Both the position numbers and the translations under genes were made by a program. Under the pieces are notes generated by a model. The model saw only the letters and a list, made by a program, of their open reading frames with translations. It was not told the DNA's origin and did not search any database. DNA of 63,516 nucleotides from an uncultured Oscillospiraceae bacterium (GTDB lineage: Bacteria > Bacillota > Clostridia > Oscillospirales > Oscillospiraceae), in contig CAJLCG010000001.1 of the NCBI GenBank assembly GCA_905205085.1, positions 1 through 63,516 on the forward strand, given 5' to 3'. This document shows positions 1 through 9,216 of this stretch, piece by piece. Every line of letters begins with the position of its first letter. The first letter of the stretch is position 1.

Positions 1-594
1 TCTCCGGAGGTGACACCGCCGGCTCTGCCTGCCGGTGTGCGGCTCATCCAGGTGCCCCGGGACGTGATGGAGACCATCTCTCCCATGAAGACGCCCCAGG
101 GGGCACTGTTTTTGGCTCAGCTGCCCTCTACCGCTCCGCCGGAGCGGCTGGAGGGAGGGCGCTATCTGGTGCTGGACGGGGTGCAGGACCCGGGCAATGT
201 GGGCACCATCTGGCGCTCTGCCGATGCATTGGGGGCGGACGGACTGCTTCTGGTCAACGGCTGCGCCGACCCATACAGCGCCAAGGTGGTGCGGGCCACT
301 ATGGGTGCCTGCTTCCGCCTGCCGGTGTGGGAGACTACGGTGGAGGGGCTGGAGAAGCTGCTGAAGGCCTCTCAGATCCCTCTGTATGCCACGGCCCTGC
401 GGGAGGACACGGTGGACGTGCGCCAGGCTGACCTGGGGCGGGCCGCCGTGGTCATTGGAAGCGAGGGCCGGGGAGTATCCCAGGCCCTGCTGGATCGGGC
501 CGAGCAGACGGTGAAGATCCCCATGTGCTCCCGCTGCGAATCCCTCAACGCCGCCAGTGCGGCGGTGGTGGTTTTGTGGGAAATGGGGAAATAA
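1..594 (+). CDS. SpoU/TrmH-family RNA 2'-O-methyltransferase (5' partial)
   Basis: Family members transfer a methyl group from S-adenosylmethionine to a ribose 2'-OH in rRNA or tRNA in the cytoplasm; the target nucleotide cannot be told from this fragment. The visible codons hold the C-terminal SPOUT knot domain with its three motifs: LVLDGVQDPGNVG, then VVIGSEGRGVS, then ESLNAASAA close to the stop. The frame is open to base 1 and the in-frame GTG at 10 has no ribosome binding site, so the N-terminal substrate-binding domain lies outside the window. The stop lies against the terminator of the convergent transporter gene. Family call is secure; rlmB or ysgA-type naming would be a guess. Confidence 0.88.
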   Translation, partial: SPEVTPPALPAGVRLIQVPRDVMETISPMKTPQGALFLAQLPSTAPPERLEGGRYLVLDGVQDPGNVGTIWRSADALGADGLLLVNGCADPYSAKVVRATMGACFRLPVWETTVEGLEKLLKASQIPLYATALREDTVDVRQADLGRAAVVIGSEGRGVSQALLDRAEQTVKIPMCSRCESLNAASAAVVVLWEMGK

Positions 595-619
595 AAAAGC
601 GGGCCGGAATCCGGCCCGC
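592..619 (-). terminator. Intrinsic terminator of the MFS gene
   Basis: A 10-bp perfect GC stem (arms GCGGGCCGGA and TCCGGCCCGC) is followed, on the reverse strand, by six T. It starts 12 bases past the MFS stop codon and overlaps the stop of the convergent methylase gene. No T run follows on the forward strand, so it acts mainly on the reverse transcript. Confidence 0.85.
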
Positions 620-631
620 AGAAAAGAACCC

Positions 632-1873
632 TTATTGAGGACGTTTTCCCAGATCCAAACGGCGATATACGCCCTGAACCAGCACAGCAGCGATCAAGAG
701 CATCAGAGCAAAGAGCAGATAGGCGGGCACATAGCTGTCCAGCCGGTCGGCCGACAGCCCAGGCAGAGGCCCGGTGACCAGAGAGCCCAGCATATAGGCG
801 CTGGTGTACCACTTTACGGTGCGCTGATAGGTGTCCCTGCCGCTCAGGTCTCCCGCCCACACGGACAAGGTTACCGAGGAAATGGGCATGCCCAGAGCGG
901 TGAGGGTGATGGCGGCAAAGGCCAGGGGGACGCTCCCCAGGGGAGCCAGGGAGCACAGCAGGAAGCCCGCCAGCATGACGGCAAAGACCAAAAAGTTGGC
1001 GGTGCGGCTGCCCAGCTTGTCGCTGAGCTGTCCGTAGAGCACTTTGGCGGCCATGAGCACCACACCCAGATAGGACATGAGGAAGGCCACCAGCAGGGAG
1101 TCATAGCCGCAGCTGGTATACAGCACAGTCAGATGGGAAAAACCCGGGCCGGAGGGGGCGCCGATCAAAAAGGCGGCCACTGCTGCCGCCCACCAGTGGA
1201 TGGGGCGCAGTCCGGTAGGGGGGAGACGGTCTGCCTGCGGCGTAGAGGCCTGCTCTGGCTTTGTGCCGGTATAGGGAGTGAGCCCCACCTGGGAGGGATG
1301 ACTGCGCACCAGCAGAAAGACCCCCAGGGTGAGCAGAACGCCCAGCACCGCTTCCCCATATAGGGCAGTTTTCAGCCCCCAGCGGGTAATGATCTCAGTG
1401 ACTAAGGGTGGAAACAAAATGGTGGGCAGTCCGCTGCCGGCGGCCGCCAGCCCCAAGGCCAGTCCCCGGCGGGACTCAAACCAGTTGGAGACGACCAAGG
1501 TCAGGGGGATCATCCCTCCGTAGCCGTAGGCCAGCCCGGATAGGGCGGCGGCGACGCAGTAGGCGGGGAAGGTGCGGGCGGCACCAAACAGGGCATAGGA
1601 GAGGGCAAAGCAGGTCATCCCTACCGTCATGGTGTACCGCAGGCCCAGGCGGCGGCACAGGGTATCTACCGAGAGCATGGCCAGCAGGGCAAACAGACTG
1701 CGTACCGTGGTGATCCAGGAGCCCTGGGCGTTGGAAAACCCGTGGACCTGGATGATCCAGGGCTGATAGATGGTAAAGACATTGACCCCCAGGCCCATCA
1801 CAGTGAACAGGGCCAGGGAGCATCCCAGGCAGACGGCCCAGGCCCGGTGGGGCCGGGTACGAAGCGGAGTCAT
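632..1873 (-). CDS. MFS transporter, monocarboxylate/OFA-like
   Basis: A 413-residue inner-membrane protein of the major facilitator superfamily with about 12 hydrophobic segments in two halves and a polar central loop near residues 190-215. The ordering GLAYGYGG, then FESRRGLALGLAAAGSG in the first half resembles the oxalate/formate antiporter and monocarboxylate transporter branch, so a small organic acid is a plausible substrate, but this is inference. I chose the ATG at 1873 because GGGGA lies six to seven bases upstream and the protein then begins with a short basic N-terminus before the first helix; the longer open frame upstream would overlap dprA. It is a single-gene unit with its own promoter and terminator, divergent from dprA. 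Confidence 0.82.
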   Translation of the reverse strand: MTPLRTRPHRAWAVCLGCSLALFTVMGLGVNVFTIYQPWIIQVHGFSNAQGSWITTVRSLFALLAMLSVDTLCRRLGLRYTMTVGMTCFALSYALFGAARTFPAYCVAAALSGLAYGYGGMIPLTLVVSNWFESRRGLALGLAAAGSGLPTILFPPLVTEIITRWGLKTALYGEAVLGVLLTLGVFLLVRSHPSQVGLTPYTGTKPEQASTPQADRLPPTGLRPIHWWAAAVAAFLIGAPSGPGFSHLTVLYTSCGYDSLLVAFLMSYLGVVLMAAKVLYGQLSDKLGSRTANFLVFAVMLAGFLLCSLAPLGSVPLAFAAITLTALGMPISSVTLSVWAGDLSGRDTYQRTVKWYTSAYMLGSLVTGPLPGLSADRLDSYVPAYLLFALMLLIAAVLVQGVYRRLDLGKRPQ

Positions 1874-1933
1874 AACCATTCCCCATTTCCAAATGTAATG
1901 TCTGCGGGCCCGTGCCCGCCGGTTGGTAAAAAT

Positions 1934-1962
1934 ACTGTAACACAGCCCGGATGGGCTTGTAA
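1934..1962 (-). promoter_or_regulatory. Promoter of the MFS gene
   Basis: On the reverse strand TTACAA and TACAGT are separated by 17 bases, a good sigma-A match, placing the start about 55 bases before the ATG. I did not find an equally good forward promoter for dprA in the same divergent gap. Confidence 0.6.
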
Positions 1963-1994
1963 AGAAAATCCCCTGGGAAGAAAGGAGAAGGCCC

Positions 1995-3227
1995 ATGGCG
2001 GCGCTGAACTACTGGCTTTGGCTGACCACCCGGAGAGGTGTGGGGCAGCGGGGCGTGCTGCGGGTGCTGGAATACTTCGGCACACCGGAGCGGGTGTATT
2101 ATGCTCAGCAGGAGGACCTGGAAATCATTCCCGGCCTCACCCCACAGGCCATCCGGGGACTTCTGGACAAGAATATGGAGGAGAGCGAGGCCATCCTGGG
2201 CCGGTGTGACCGGCTGGGGGTGCAGATCATGACCATTCAGGATGCCGACTACCCCGAGCGCCTGCGTCAGATTAGCGATCCGCCTGCGGTGCTGTACATC
2301 TTGGGCCACCGCATCCGCTTTGACGAGGAGGCGGCCATCGGCGTGGTGGGCGCCCGCAAGCCCTCCGCCTACGGCCAGCAGGTAGCTCCAAAGCTGGGAC
2401 TGGAGCTGGCCCGGTGCGGGGCTTTGTTGGTGTCCGGCATTGCCCAGGGAATTGACAGCTTGGCCCTGCGGGGTGCGCTGAAGGGCGGCGGCAGGGTGGT
2501 ATCTGTGTTGGCTGGCGGCGTGGATGTGCCCTACCCCCAGGAAAACCGCTTTCTCTACCAGGACGTGGCCGCCGTGGGAGCCCTGATCAGCGAGTATCCC
2601 CCGGGGACCCGGCACAAGGCGGAGCACTTTCCCATCCGCAACCGCCTGATCAGCGGCCTGTCTCTGGGCGTGGTGGCGGTGGAGTGCGCCCGGTTCAGCG
2701 GGACCATGCGCACCATTGACCACGCCATTGAGCAAAACCGGGATGTATTTGCCGTGCCGGGGAACATTGACGCCCCTATGAGCCAGGGCCCCAACTGGCT
2801 CATCCAGCAGGGAGCCCGGCCGGTGACCTGCGGAGAGGACATTTTGGCCGACTACTGGGATCAATTTCCCCAGAAGCTGGCCCATGCCAAGGCCATGGAG
2901 CCGAAGCATCTTCGGCAGCGGCTGGAGCCGCCGCCCAAGGCTCAGAAGAAAGAGCCAAAGCCGGAGACTCAGCAGGAGGCGCCCAAGGAGCAGCCTGGGC
3001 GCGAGAAAATCTCCCTGTCTCAGCAGCGGGAGCGCTTCACCGACGATCAGCTGGTGGTGCTCCACGCCATGCTGGAGGGGGCGGACACTGCCGACGTACT
3101 GGTGGACCGCACCCAGATCCCGGCCCGGCGGGTGCTGTCGGCGCTTACCATGCTCCAGGTGGACGGCGCGGCGGAGCAGCTCTCCGGAGGACGCTACGCG
3201 CCTTTGGTGGAACTGGAACAGGAATAA
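1995..3227 (+). CDS. dprA: DNA-processing protein DprA/Smf
   Basis: DprA binds incoming single-stranded DNA and loads RecA during natural transformation; in non-competent bacteria it may act in recombination. The 410-residue protein has an N-terminal helix-hairpin-helix region (to about 70), the Rossmann-like DprA core with VGARKPSAYG, SGIAQGIDSLA and FPIRNRLISGLS, and a C-terminal winged helix (about 345-400). The core and winged helix are joined by a K/E/P/Q-rich linker of about 45 residues that is probably disordered and longer than usual. The ATG at 1995 has AAAGGAGAAGG upstream. It heads the dprA-topA-trmFO cluster common in Firmicutes. Confidence 0.95.
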   Translation: MAALNYWLWLTTRRGVGQRGVLRVLEYFGTPERVYYAQQEDLEIIPGLTPQAIRGLLDKNMEESEAILGRCDRLGVQIMTIQDADYPERLRQISDPPAVLYILGHRIRFDEEAAIGVVGARKPSAYGQQVAPKLGLELARCGALLVSGIAQGIDSLALRGALKGGGRVVSVLAGGVDVPYPQENRFLYQDVAAVGALISEYPPGTRHKAEHFPIRNRLISGLSLGVVAVECARFSGTMRTIDHAIEQNRDVFAVPGNIDAPMSQGPNWLIQQGARPVTCGEDILADYWDQFPQKLAHAKAMEPKHLRQRLEPPPKAQKKEPKPETQQEAPKEQPGREKISLSQQRERFTDDQLVVLHAMLEGADTADVLVDRTQIPARRVLSALTMLQVDGAAEQLSGGRYAPLVELEQE

Positions 3228-3279
3228 TTCGGGCACAGTCTGTGCCTGTTCTCATATCAAGCGAATTGGAGGTTGTCAC

Positions 3280-5631
3280 ATGGCAACAAAGACAGATCTG
3301 GTCATTGTAGAGTCCCCGTCCAAGGCCAAGACCATCGGCAAGTACCTTGGACCGGGTTATGAGGTGGTGGCGTCCATGGGCCATGTCCGGGACCTGCCCA
3401 AGAGCAAGCTGGGCGTGGACGTGGAGCACGGCTTTCAGCCCGACTACCAGCCTATCAAGGGAAAGGAGGAGACCATCACCGCCCTGAAAAAAGCGGCCAA
3501 GAAGAGCGGAAAGGTGTATCTGGCCACCGACCCGGACCGTGAGGGCGAGGCCATCTCCTGGCACTTGAAGGAGCTGCTGAACATTCCCGATGAAAAGACC
3601 TACCGGGTCACCTTCAACGAGATCACCAAGAAGGTAGTCAACGAGTCCATCGCCGCCCCCCGCGCCATCGACCAGAATCTGGTGGACGCCCAGCAGGCCC
3701 GGCGCATTCTGGACCGGATCGTGGGCTATGAGCTGTCCCCCCTGCTGTGGAAGAAAATCCGCCGGGGACTGTCGGCTGGCCGTGTGCAGTCGGTAGCCAC
3801 CCGTCTGGTGGTGGAGCGGGAGGAGGAGATCCGCGCCTTCCAGCCCCAGGAGTACTGGTCCATTCAGGTGGACCTGGAGCGGGTGCGCCCCAACCTGGGC
3901 GGCTTCCAGGCCATGTTCTACGGCCGGGAGAAGAAGATGGAGCTGCACAGCCAGGAGGAGGCCGAGGCCATTGTGGCCGAAGTGTCCGCCGCTCCCTTCT
4001 CCGTGTCCAAGGTGAAGCGGCAGGAGAAGCTGCGCAATCCCGCGCCTCCCTTTACCACCTCCACTCTCCAGCAGGAGGCCAGCCGCAAGCTGAACATGAC
4101 CCCCGCCCGCACTATGTCCATCGCCCAGCAGCTCTACGAGGGCGTGGACATCACCGGCGAGGGCACCGTGGGTCTTATCACTTATATGCGTACCGACTCC
4201 CTGCGCCTCTCCGAGGAGGCCATTGCCGCCGCCAAGGGCTTTATTGAGACCCGCTACGGCAAGCAGTACTATCCGCCCCAGGCACGGCACTACAAGACCA
4301 AGGGCAGCGCCCAGGACGCCCACGAGGCCATCCGGCCCTCCGACGTGAACCTGGTGCCCGACGAGATCAAAAAGGATCTGACCAGCGAGCAGTATAAGCT
4401 CTACAAGCTGATTTGGAGCCGTTTCCTGGCCTGCCAGATGGCCTCTGCCGTCTATGACAGCGTGTCCATCGAGACGGAGTCGGCGGGCTACACCTTCCGG
4501 GCCAGCCACTCGGAGCTGAAATTCTCCGGCTTTACCGCCGTCTATGAGGAGGGTAAGGACGATGAGGACGAGGCCCCCCAGTCCCCCCTGCCTGACCTGA
4601 AGGAGGGGGAGGCCCTGGACCTGAAAAAGGCGGACAAGCAGCAGCACTTCACCCAGCCCCCCGCCCGCTACTCCGAGGCTACCCTCATCCGGGCGCTGGA
4701 GGAGAAGGGCATCGGCCGCCCCTCCACCTACGCCCCCACCATCTCCACCATCCTCAACCGGGAGTATGTGGTAAAGGAGGGCCGTGCCCTCCGGCCTACC
4801 CCCCTGGGCGAGGTGGTCACCGGCCTGATGAAGGACAAGTTCCAGGACATCGTAGACCCCACCTTCACCGCCCAGATGGAGGAAGAGCTGGACAAGGTAG
4901 AGGAGGGCAGCGCCGACTGGAAGCACGTGCTGTCTGAGTTTTACGGCGGCTTTGAGGCGGAGCTTCACAAGGCGGAGCAGGAGCTGGACGGCGAGCGCAT
5001 CAAGGTGCCCGACGAGGTTTCTGAGGAGATCTGCCCCCAGTGCGGCCGGAACCTGGTGATCAAGTCGGGCCGCTTCGGCCGCTTCCTGGCCTGCCCCGGC
5101 TGGCCCGAGTGCGACTTCACCATGCCCCTGGTGGTGGAGATGCCGGGCAAGTGTCCCAAGTGCGGTGGCCGTTTGCTCAAGCGTACCGGCAAGAGCAAGA
5201 AGACCGGCAAGCAGTACACCTACTACTGCTGTGAGCATTTGAGCAGCAAGGACGAGACCCGCCGCTGCGATTTCATGACCTGGGATGTGCCGGTAAAAGA
5301 CAATTGTCCTGTCTGCGGCTGGACCATGTTCAAAAAGTCGGGCCGTGGCTTCAAGAAGCCCTTCTGCATCAATGAACAGTGTTCTAACTTTACACCCGAG
5401 GAGAAGCGCGGCGGCTGGAAAAAGAAGACCGAGGAGGCCGACGCCCCTGCTCAGGAGGGGGAGGAGAGCGCCAAGAAGCCGGCGGCCAAGAAGAGCACTT
5501 CCACCAAGAAAACGACAAAAAAAGCGGATTCCACGAAGAAATCTGCAAAAACTACCACGAAGAAGACAACTACTAAGAAAACCACCAAGACTGCGGCCAA
5601 GAAGGCTGCGGCGGAGGAGACAGAAGTGTAA
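3280..5631 (+). CDS. topA: DNA topoisomerase I
   Basis: Type IA topoisomerase that relaxes negative supercoils through a transient 5'-phosphotyrosine. The 783-residue protein starts with the Toprim domain (IVESPSKAKTI; acidic triad in TDPDREGEA) and has the catalytic tyrosine at 302 in GLITYMRTDS. Near the C-terminus are three to four four-cysteine zinc-ribbon modules (CPQCG...CP, CPKCG...CC, CPVCG...C). The last 60 or so residues form a very basic K/A/T-rich tail (KKSTSTKKTTKKA and similar repeats), like histone H1 tails. The ATG at 3280 follows TTGGAGG; a longer upstream frame overlapping dprA shows no homology. 52 bases separate it from dprA, consistent with one operon. Confidence 0.97.
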   Translation: MATKTDLVIVESPSKAKTIGKYLGPGYEVVASMGHVRDLPKSKLGVDVEHGFQPDYQPIKGKEETITALKKAAKKSGKVYLATDPDREGEAISWHLKELLNIPDEKTYRVTFNEITKKVVNESIAAPRAIDQNLVDAQQARRILDRIVGYELSPLLWKKIRRGLSAGRVQSVATRLVVEREEEIRAFQPQEYWSIQVDLERVRPNLGGFQAMFYGREKKMELHSQEEAEAIVAEVSAAPFSVSKVKRQEKLRNPAPPFTTSTLQQEASRKLNMTPARTMSIAQQLYEGVDITGEGTVGLITYMRTDSLRLSEEAIAAAKGFIETRYGKQYYPPQARHYKTKGSAQDAHEAIRPSDVNLVPDEIKKDLTSEQYKLYKLIWSRFLACQMASAVYDSVSIETESAGYTFRASHSELKFSGFTAVYEEGKDDEDEAPQSPLPDLKEGEALDLKKADKQQHFTQPPARYSEATLIRALEEKGIGRPSTYAPTISTILNREYVVKEGRALRPTPLGEVVTGLMKDKFQDIVDPTFTAQMEEELDKVEEGSADWKHVLSEFYGGFEAELHKAEQELDGERIKVPDEVSEEICPQCGRNLVIKSGRFGRFLACPGWPECDFTMPLVVEMPGKCPKCGGRLLKRTGKSKKTGKQYTYYCCEHLSSKDETRRCDFMTWDVPVKDNCPVCGWTMFKKSGRGFKKPFCINEQCSNFTPEEKRGGWKKKTEEADAPAQEGEESAKKPAAKKSTSTKKTTKKADSTKKSAKTTTKKTTTKKTTKTAAKKAAAEETEV

Positions 5632-5684
5632 GGCAAAAATGCCTTACAGAAACGGACGGACACACTAGACCCTCAGGAGGTACT

Positions 5685-6989
5685 ATGGAACCTGTTATTG
5701 TCATTGGAGCCGGACTTGCCGGAAGCGAGGCGGCCTGGCAGCTGGCCAACCGGGGCATCCCGGTGCGCCTGCATGAGATGAAACCAAACAAAATGACTCC
5801 TGCTCATCACAGCGCCGATTTTGGAGAGCTGGTGTGCTCCAACTCCCTGCGCTCCGACCAGCTGGAGAATGCGGTGGGGCTTTTGAAGGAGGAGCTGCGC
5901 CGCTGCAACTCCCTCATCATGGCCTGCGCCGATGAACACCGGGTGGAGGCGGGCGGAGCCCTGGCGGTGGACCGTCACGCCTTCTCCGCCGCCATCACCG
6001 AGAAGATCAAGAGCCACCCCAATATCACCGTGGTGGAGGAGGAGGTGCTGGACATCCCGGAGGAGGGACAGGTGATCGTGGCCTCCGGCCCCCTCACCGC
6101 TGAGCCCCTGGCCGAGGCCATTGGCCGCCGCTACCCTCAGAATGGCTACCTCCACTTCTTTGACGCCGCCGCCCCTCTGGTGACCTTTGAGAGCGTGGAT
6201 ATGGAGAGCGCCTGGTTTGCATCCCGGTATGACCGGGGCACCCCGGACTACATCAACTGTCCCATGACGGAGGAGGAGTACGACGCCTTCTGGAAGGAGC
6301 TCACCACCGCCCAGGAGGCGGAGGTCCACGGTTTTGAGGACGCAGGGGTGTTTGAGGGCTGCATGCCGGTGGAGGTGATGGCCCGCCGTGGTCGGGACAC
6401 CCTGTGCTACGGCCCCCTTAAGCCGGTGGGGCTCAGGGATCCCAAGACGGGCAAGGAGCCCTTTGCCGTGGTACAGCTGCGCAAGGACAACGCCCAGGGC
6501 TCCATCTACAACATTGTGGGCTTCCAGACCCACCTGAAATGGCCGGAGCAGCGGCGGGTGTTCTCTATGATCCCCGCTCTGAAAAATGCGGAGTTTGTCC
6601 GCTACGGCGTGATGCACCGCAACACCTTCCTGGACTCGCCCCGGCTGCTGGACCGGTACTACCGTGTGCGCACCGAGTCCCGGGTCCGCTTTGCCGGGCA
6701 GATCACCGGCGTGGAGGGGTATGTGGAGTCCACCGCCTCGGGCTGTCTGGCCGCTATGGAGCTGGCCCGGGAGCTGGAGGGCAAGGAGCCCATCAACTTC
6801 CCCCGGGAGACCGCCATGGGGGCGCTGGCTCTTTACATCAGCGACGAATCTGTGGTACACTTTCAACCGATGAATATCAACTTCGGCCTGATCCCTGCTC
6901 TGGGCTACCGGGTGAAGGGCAAGCGCAACAAAAATGCCGAGCTGTCTAAGCGGGCATTGGAAGCGCTGGATGGGCTGGATCTCACATAA
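5685..6989 (+). CDS. trmFO: tRNA (uracil-54-C5) methyltransferase TrmFO, folate-dependent
   Basis: Makes ribothymidine at position 54 of the tRNA T-loop, using 5,10-methylene-THF as carbon donor and FAD as reductant; this replaces SAM-dependent TrmA in many Firmicutes. The 434-residue protein opens with the FAD-binding VIGAGLAGSEAAWQ motif, followed by the family signatures MKPNKMTPAHHS and ELVCSNSLRS, whose cysteine is a functionally important residue in the family. Strong AGGAGG seven bases before the ATG. It follows topA by 53 bases, the usual Firmicutes order. Its use of folate ties in with fhs further along the window. Confidence 0.96.
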   Translation: MEPVIVIGAGLAGSEAAWQLANRGIPVRLHEMKPNKMTPAHHSADFGELVCSNSLRSDQLENAVGLLKEELRRCNSLIMACADEHRVEAGGALAVDRHAFSAAITEKIKSHPNITVVEEEVLDIPEEGQVIVASGPLTAEPLAEAIGRRYPQNGYLHFFDAAAPLVTFESVDMESAWFASRYDRGTPDYINCPMTEEEYDAFWKELTTAQEAEVHGFEDAGVFEGCMPVEVMARRGRDTLCYGPLKPVGLRDPKTGKEPFAVVQLRKDNAQGSIYNIVGFQTHLKWPEQRRVFSMIPALKNAEFVRYGVMHRNTFLDSPRLLDRYYRVRTESRVRFAGQITGVEGYVESTASGCLAAMELARELEGKEPINFPRETAMGALALYISDESVVHFQPMNINFGLIPALGYRVKGKRNKNAELSKRALEALDGLDLT

Positions 6990-7059
6990 TGTATCCTCGG
7001 CGGTCTGGGTTGCTACCGAGAAGGACAAGCCCAGGGCTTTCTAAGAAAGAAGGATGTTT

Positions 7060-8088
7060 ATGAAAATCATTGTCGACGCCATGGGAGGGGACAACGCCCC
7101 TCAGGCTCCGGTTATGGGAGCCATCCAAGCCAACAAGGAGTACGGTGTGGACATCGTGCTGGTGGGCCGGGGCGAGGAGATCCTCAAGGTGCTGGAGAGC
7201 AACGGCATCCGGGAGCTGCCCGCCGGGGTAGAGATCGCCCACGCCTCTGAGGTAGTGGAGATCTGCGACAATCCCGCCAACGCTTTCCGGGAGAAGAAGG
7301 ACTCCTCTCTGACGGTAGGTCTCAACATGCTCAAGTCGGGCGGCGGCGACGCCTTTGTCTCCGCCGGTTCCACCGGAGCTCTGCTCTCTGCAGCCACCCT
7401 GCTGGTCAAGCGCATCAAGGGCATCCGCCGGGCCGCCCTGGCCCCTGTGGTGCCCACGGGCAACGGGGGCGCGGTGCTCATCGACTGCGGCGCCAATGCC
7501 GAGTGTCCTCCGGAGTACCTGCTGCAGTTTGCTTACATGGGTTCCTACTACGCCGAGCACGTGCTGGGCCGTCCCGAGCCTAAGGTGGGCCTGCTGAACA
7601 TCGGCGCGGAGCCCTCCAAGGGCACGACCCTTCAGACCACCGTCTATCCCATGCTCCAGGAGGCTGCCAAGGCCGGCCGCATCAACTTCGTGGGCAACGT
7701 GGAGGCCCGAGAAGCGGTAGAGGGTTCGGTGGATGTCATTGTCAGCGATGGCTACTCGGGCAACATCTTCCTGAAGACCATGGAGGGAACCGGGCTGTTC
7801 CTGGCCCGGGAGATCAAGAAGATGTTTATGAAGAGCCTGCTTACCAAGCTGGCCGCTGTGATGGTCTCCGGCGGGCTGAAGCAGTTTAAGAAGATGATGG
7901 ACTCCAGCGAGGTGGGCGGTACCGCTCTGCTGGGCATCTCCAAGCCCGTCATCAAGGCCCACGGCTCCTCTGATGCCTACGCCATCAAGAATGCCGTGCG
8001 GCAGGCCAAGCAGTTTGCCTCCTCCGGCATCATTGAGAGCATCACCGACAACGTGGACGTGATGCGCCTGGAGGTCACTCAGCTGTAA
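7060..8088 (+). CDS. plsX: Phosphate acyltransferase PlsX
   Basis: Converts acyl-ACP and phosphate to acyl-phosphate, the acyl donor for PlsY in phosphatidic acid synthesis; peripheral membrane enzyme. The 342-residue protein begins with the family hallmark MKIIVDAMGGDNAP, and contains SAGSTGALL and VDVIVSDGYSGNI further on. I prefer the ATG at 7060 to the one two codons upstream (7054), because it matches the conserved N-terminus and gives proper spacing to AAAGAAGG. The gene lies 70 bases after trmFO and precedes acpP, which supplies its substrate carrier. Confidence 0.95.
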   Translation: MKIIVDAMGGDNAPQAPVMGAIQANKEYGVDIVLVGRGEEILKVLESNGIRELPAGVEIAHASEVVEICDNPANAFREKKDSSLTVGLNMLKSGGGDAFVSAGSTGALLSAATLLVKRIKGIRRAALAPVVPTGNGGAVLIDCGANAECPPEYLLQFAYMGSYYAEHVLGRPEPKVGLLNIGAEPSKGTTLQTTVYPMLQEAAKAGRINFVGNVEAREAVEGSVDVIVSDGYSGNIFLKTMEGTGLFLAREIKKMFMKSLLTKLAAVMVSGGLKQFKKMMDSSEVGGTALLGISKPVIKAHGSSDAYAIKNAVRQAKQFASSGIIESITDNVDVMRLEVTQL

Positions 8089-8146
8089 GGGGGACCTATT
8101 CGCTTGGGCACTTTTGCCCACCTGCATAAAAATTGCCAATTCCCTA

Positions 8147-8175
8147 TTGACAGCCAGAGGGAATGTGCATATAGT
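8147..8175 (+). promoter_or_regulatory. Promoter of acpP
   Basis: Perfect TTGACA, 17-base spacer, TATAGT. The predicted start near 8182 gives acpP about 40 bases of leader. A strong dedicated promoter fits the high demand for acyl carrier protein. Confidence 0.85.
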
Positions 8176-8222
8176 AAGGAAAGAAAAACGTGCCTGGGGC
8201 ACAGCAAAAGGAGCAGGCTACT

Positions 8223-8456
8223 ATGATTTTTGAGAAGGTATGCGCACTGATCGCGGAGCAGTTCAATGTGGATGCGGATTCCATTACCATGGAAACCTCC
8301 TTTGAAGACGACCTGAACGCGGACTCTGTGGATATTGTGGACTTGTCTATGGCGCTGGAAGAGGAATTCGATATGGACGAGATGTCTGAGGAGGAAGCTT
8401 CTGCCATCAAGACTGTGGGCGATCTGGTCCGCTTCCTGCAGAATAAGATCGACTAA
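8223..8456 (+). CDS. acpP: Acyl carrier protein
   Basis: A 77-residue, strongly acidic carrier protein that holds growing fatty acyl chains on a 4'-phosphopantetheine arm in the type II fatty acid synthase. The attachment serine is Ser35 in [11 protein letters not shown], a slight variant of the usual DSLD. Length is typical of ACP. The start is the ATG at 8223, preceded by AAAGGAG; the longer frame from 8190 adds eleven residues not seen in ACPs. It has its own promoter and terminator between plsX and rnc. Confidence 0.96.
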   Translation: MIFEKVCALIAEQFNVDADSITMETSFEDDLNADSVDIVDLSMALEEEFDMDEMSEEEASAIKTVGDLVRFLQNKID

Positions 8457-8471
8457 ATCCCAGACATTATA

Positions 8472-8504
8472 AGCAGAAACTCCGCCCTGTGGCGGAGTTT
8501 TGCT
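8472..8504 (+). terminator. Terminator after acpP
   Basis: A stem of AAACTCCGCC with GGCGGAGTTT around CTGT, extended by AGCA/TGCT across one bulge. The T run is short, so some read-through into rnc is likely. Confidence 0.7.
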
Positions 8505-8535
8505 TATCTTATGTTGAAAAAGTGAGGAACGATCC

Positions 8536-9216
8536 ATGACCACGTTAGAAGAAAAGCTGGGCTACCAGTTTCAGAACCGGGAGCTGCTGGAGAATGCCCT
8601 GACCCACAGCTCCTGCGCCAACGAGAGCCGGGGCAAGCTGCAGAGCAATGAGCGGCTGGAATTTTTGGGCGACTCCATCCTGGGTATGGTGGTGGCCGAC
8701 CACCTGTACCGGGGCCACCCCGATCTGCCCGAGGGAGAGCTGACCCGGGTGCGGGCTGCGCTGGTGTGCGAGGAGAGTCTGGTGGAGGTGGCCCAGGCCC
8801 TGGATCTGGGCTCCTACCTGCTGCTGGGCAAGGGGGAAGAGGCCGGCGGCGGCCGGACCCGTCCTTCCATTCAGGCCGACGCGGTAGAGGCTGTACTGGC
8901 TGCCGTCTATCTGGACGGGGGCATCGGTTCCGCCCGGAAGATCATTCAGAAGTATATTCTCTGCCGGGAGATTGAGGGCATTGCCAGCCCCCGGGACTAC
9001 AAGACTGCTCTGCAGGAGCTGGTCCAGCGGGAGAGCGGCCAGGTGCTCAAGTACCGGCTGGTGGGCTCTCAGGGTCCTGACCACGCCAAGCGCTTTTTTG
9101 TGGACGTGGACCTGAACGGAGAGCCTGTGGGCTCCGGCGAGGGCCACAGCAAAAAAGAGGCCGAGCAAATGGCCGCTAAGGCGGCCATGGCGAAGCTGTC
9201 AAAGCCGAAGGCGTGA
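8536..9216 (+). CDS. rnc: Ribonuclease III
   Basis: Cleaves double-stranded RNA in rRNA and mRNA processing; Mg2+-dependent homodimer. The 226-residue protein has the RNase III signature NERLEFLGDSIL with catalytic Glu42 and Asp46, the second acidic patch in QADAVEAVLAA, and a C-terminal double-stranded RNA-binding domain (about 155-222). ATG at 8536 with GTGAGGA upstream. The 3' end is odd: the last codons (from 9160) are repeated almost exactly at 9377-9415, where they lead to a different ending (LSKK and stop). The present gene ends in SKPKA. This suggests insertion or duplication at the tail, without loss of any core domain. Confidence 0.95.
   Translation: MTTLEEKLGYQFQNRELLENALTHSSCANESRGKLQSNERLEFLGDSILGMVVADHLYRGHPDLPEGELTRVRAALVCEESLVEVAQALDLGSYLLLGKGEEAGGGRTRPSIQADAVEAVLAAVYLDGGIGSARKIIQKYILCREIEGIASPRDYKTALQELVQRESGQVLKYRLVGSQGPDHAKRFFVDVDLNGEPVGSGEGHSKKEAEQMAAKAAMAKLSKPKA

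Noticed and set aside
3145..5238. Long antisense frame over topA, and similar ones over dprA, trmFO, ptsG and oadA
   Set aside because: Same codon-shadow effect; no ribosome binding sites or recognisable proteins.
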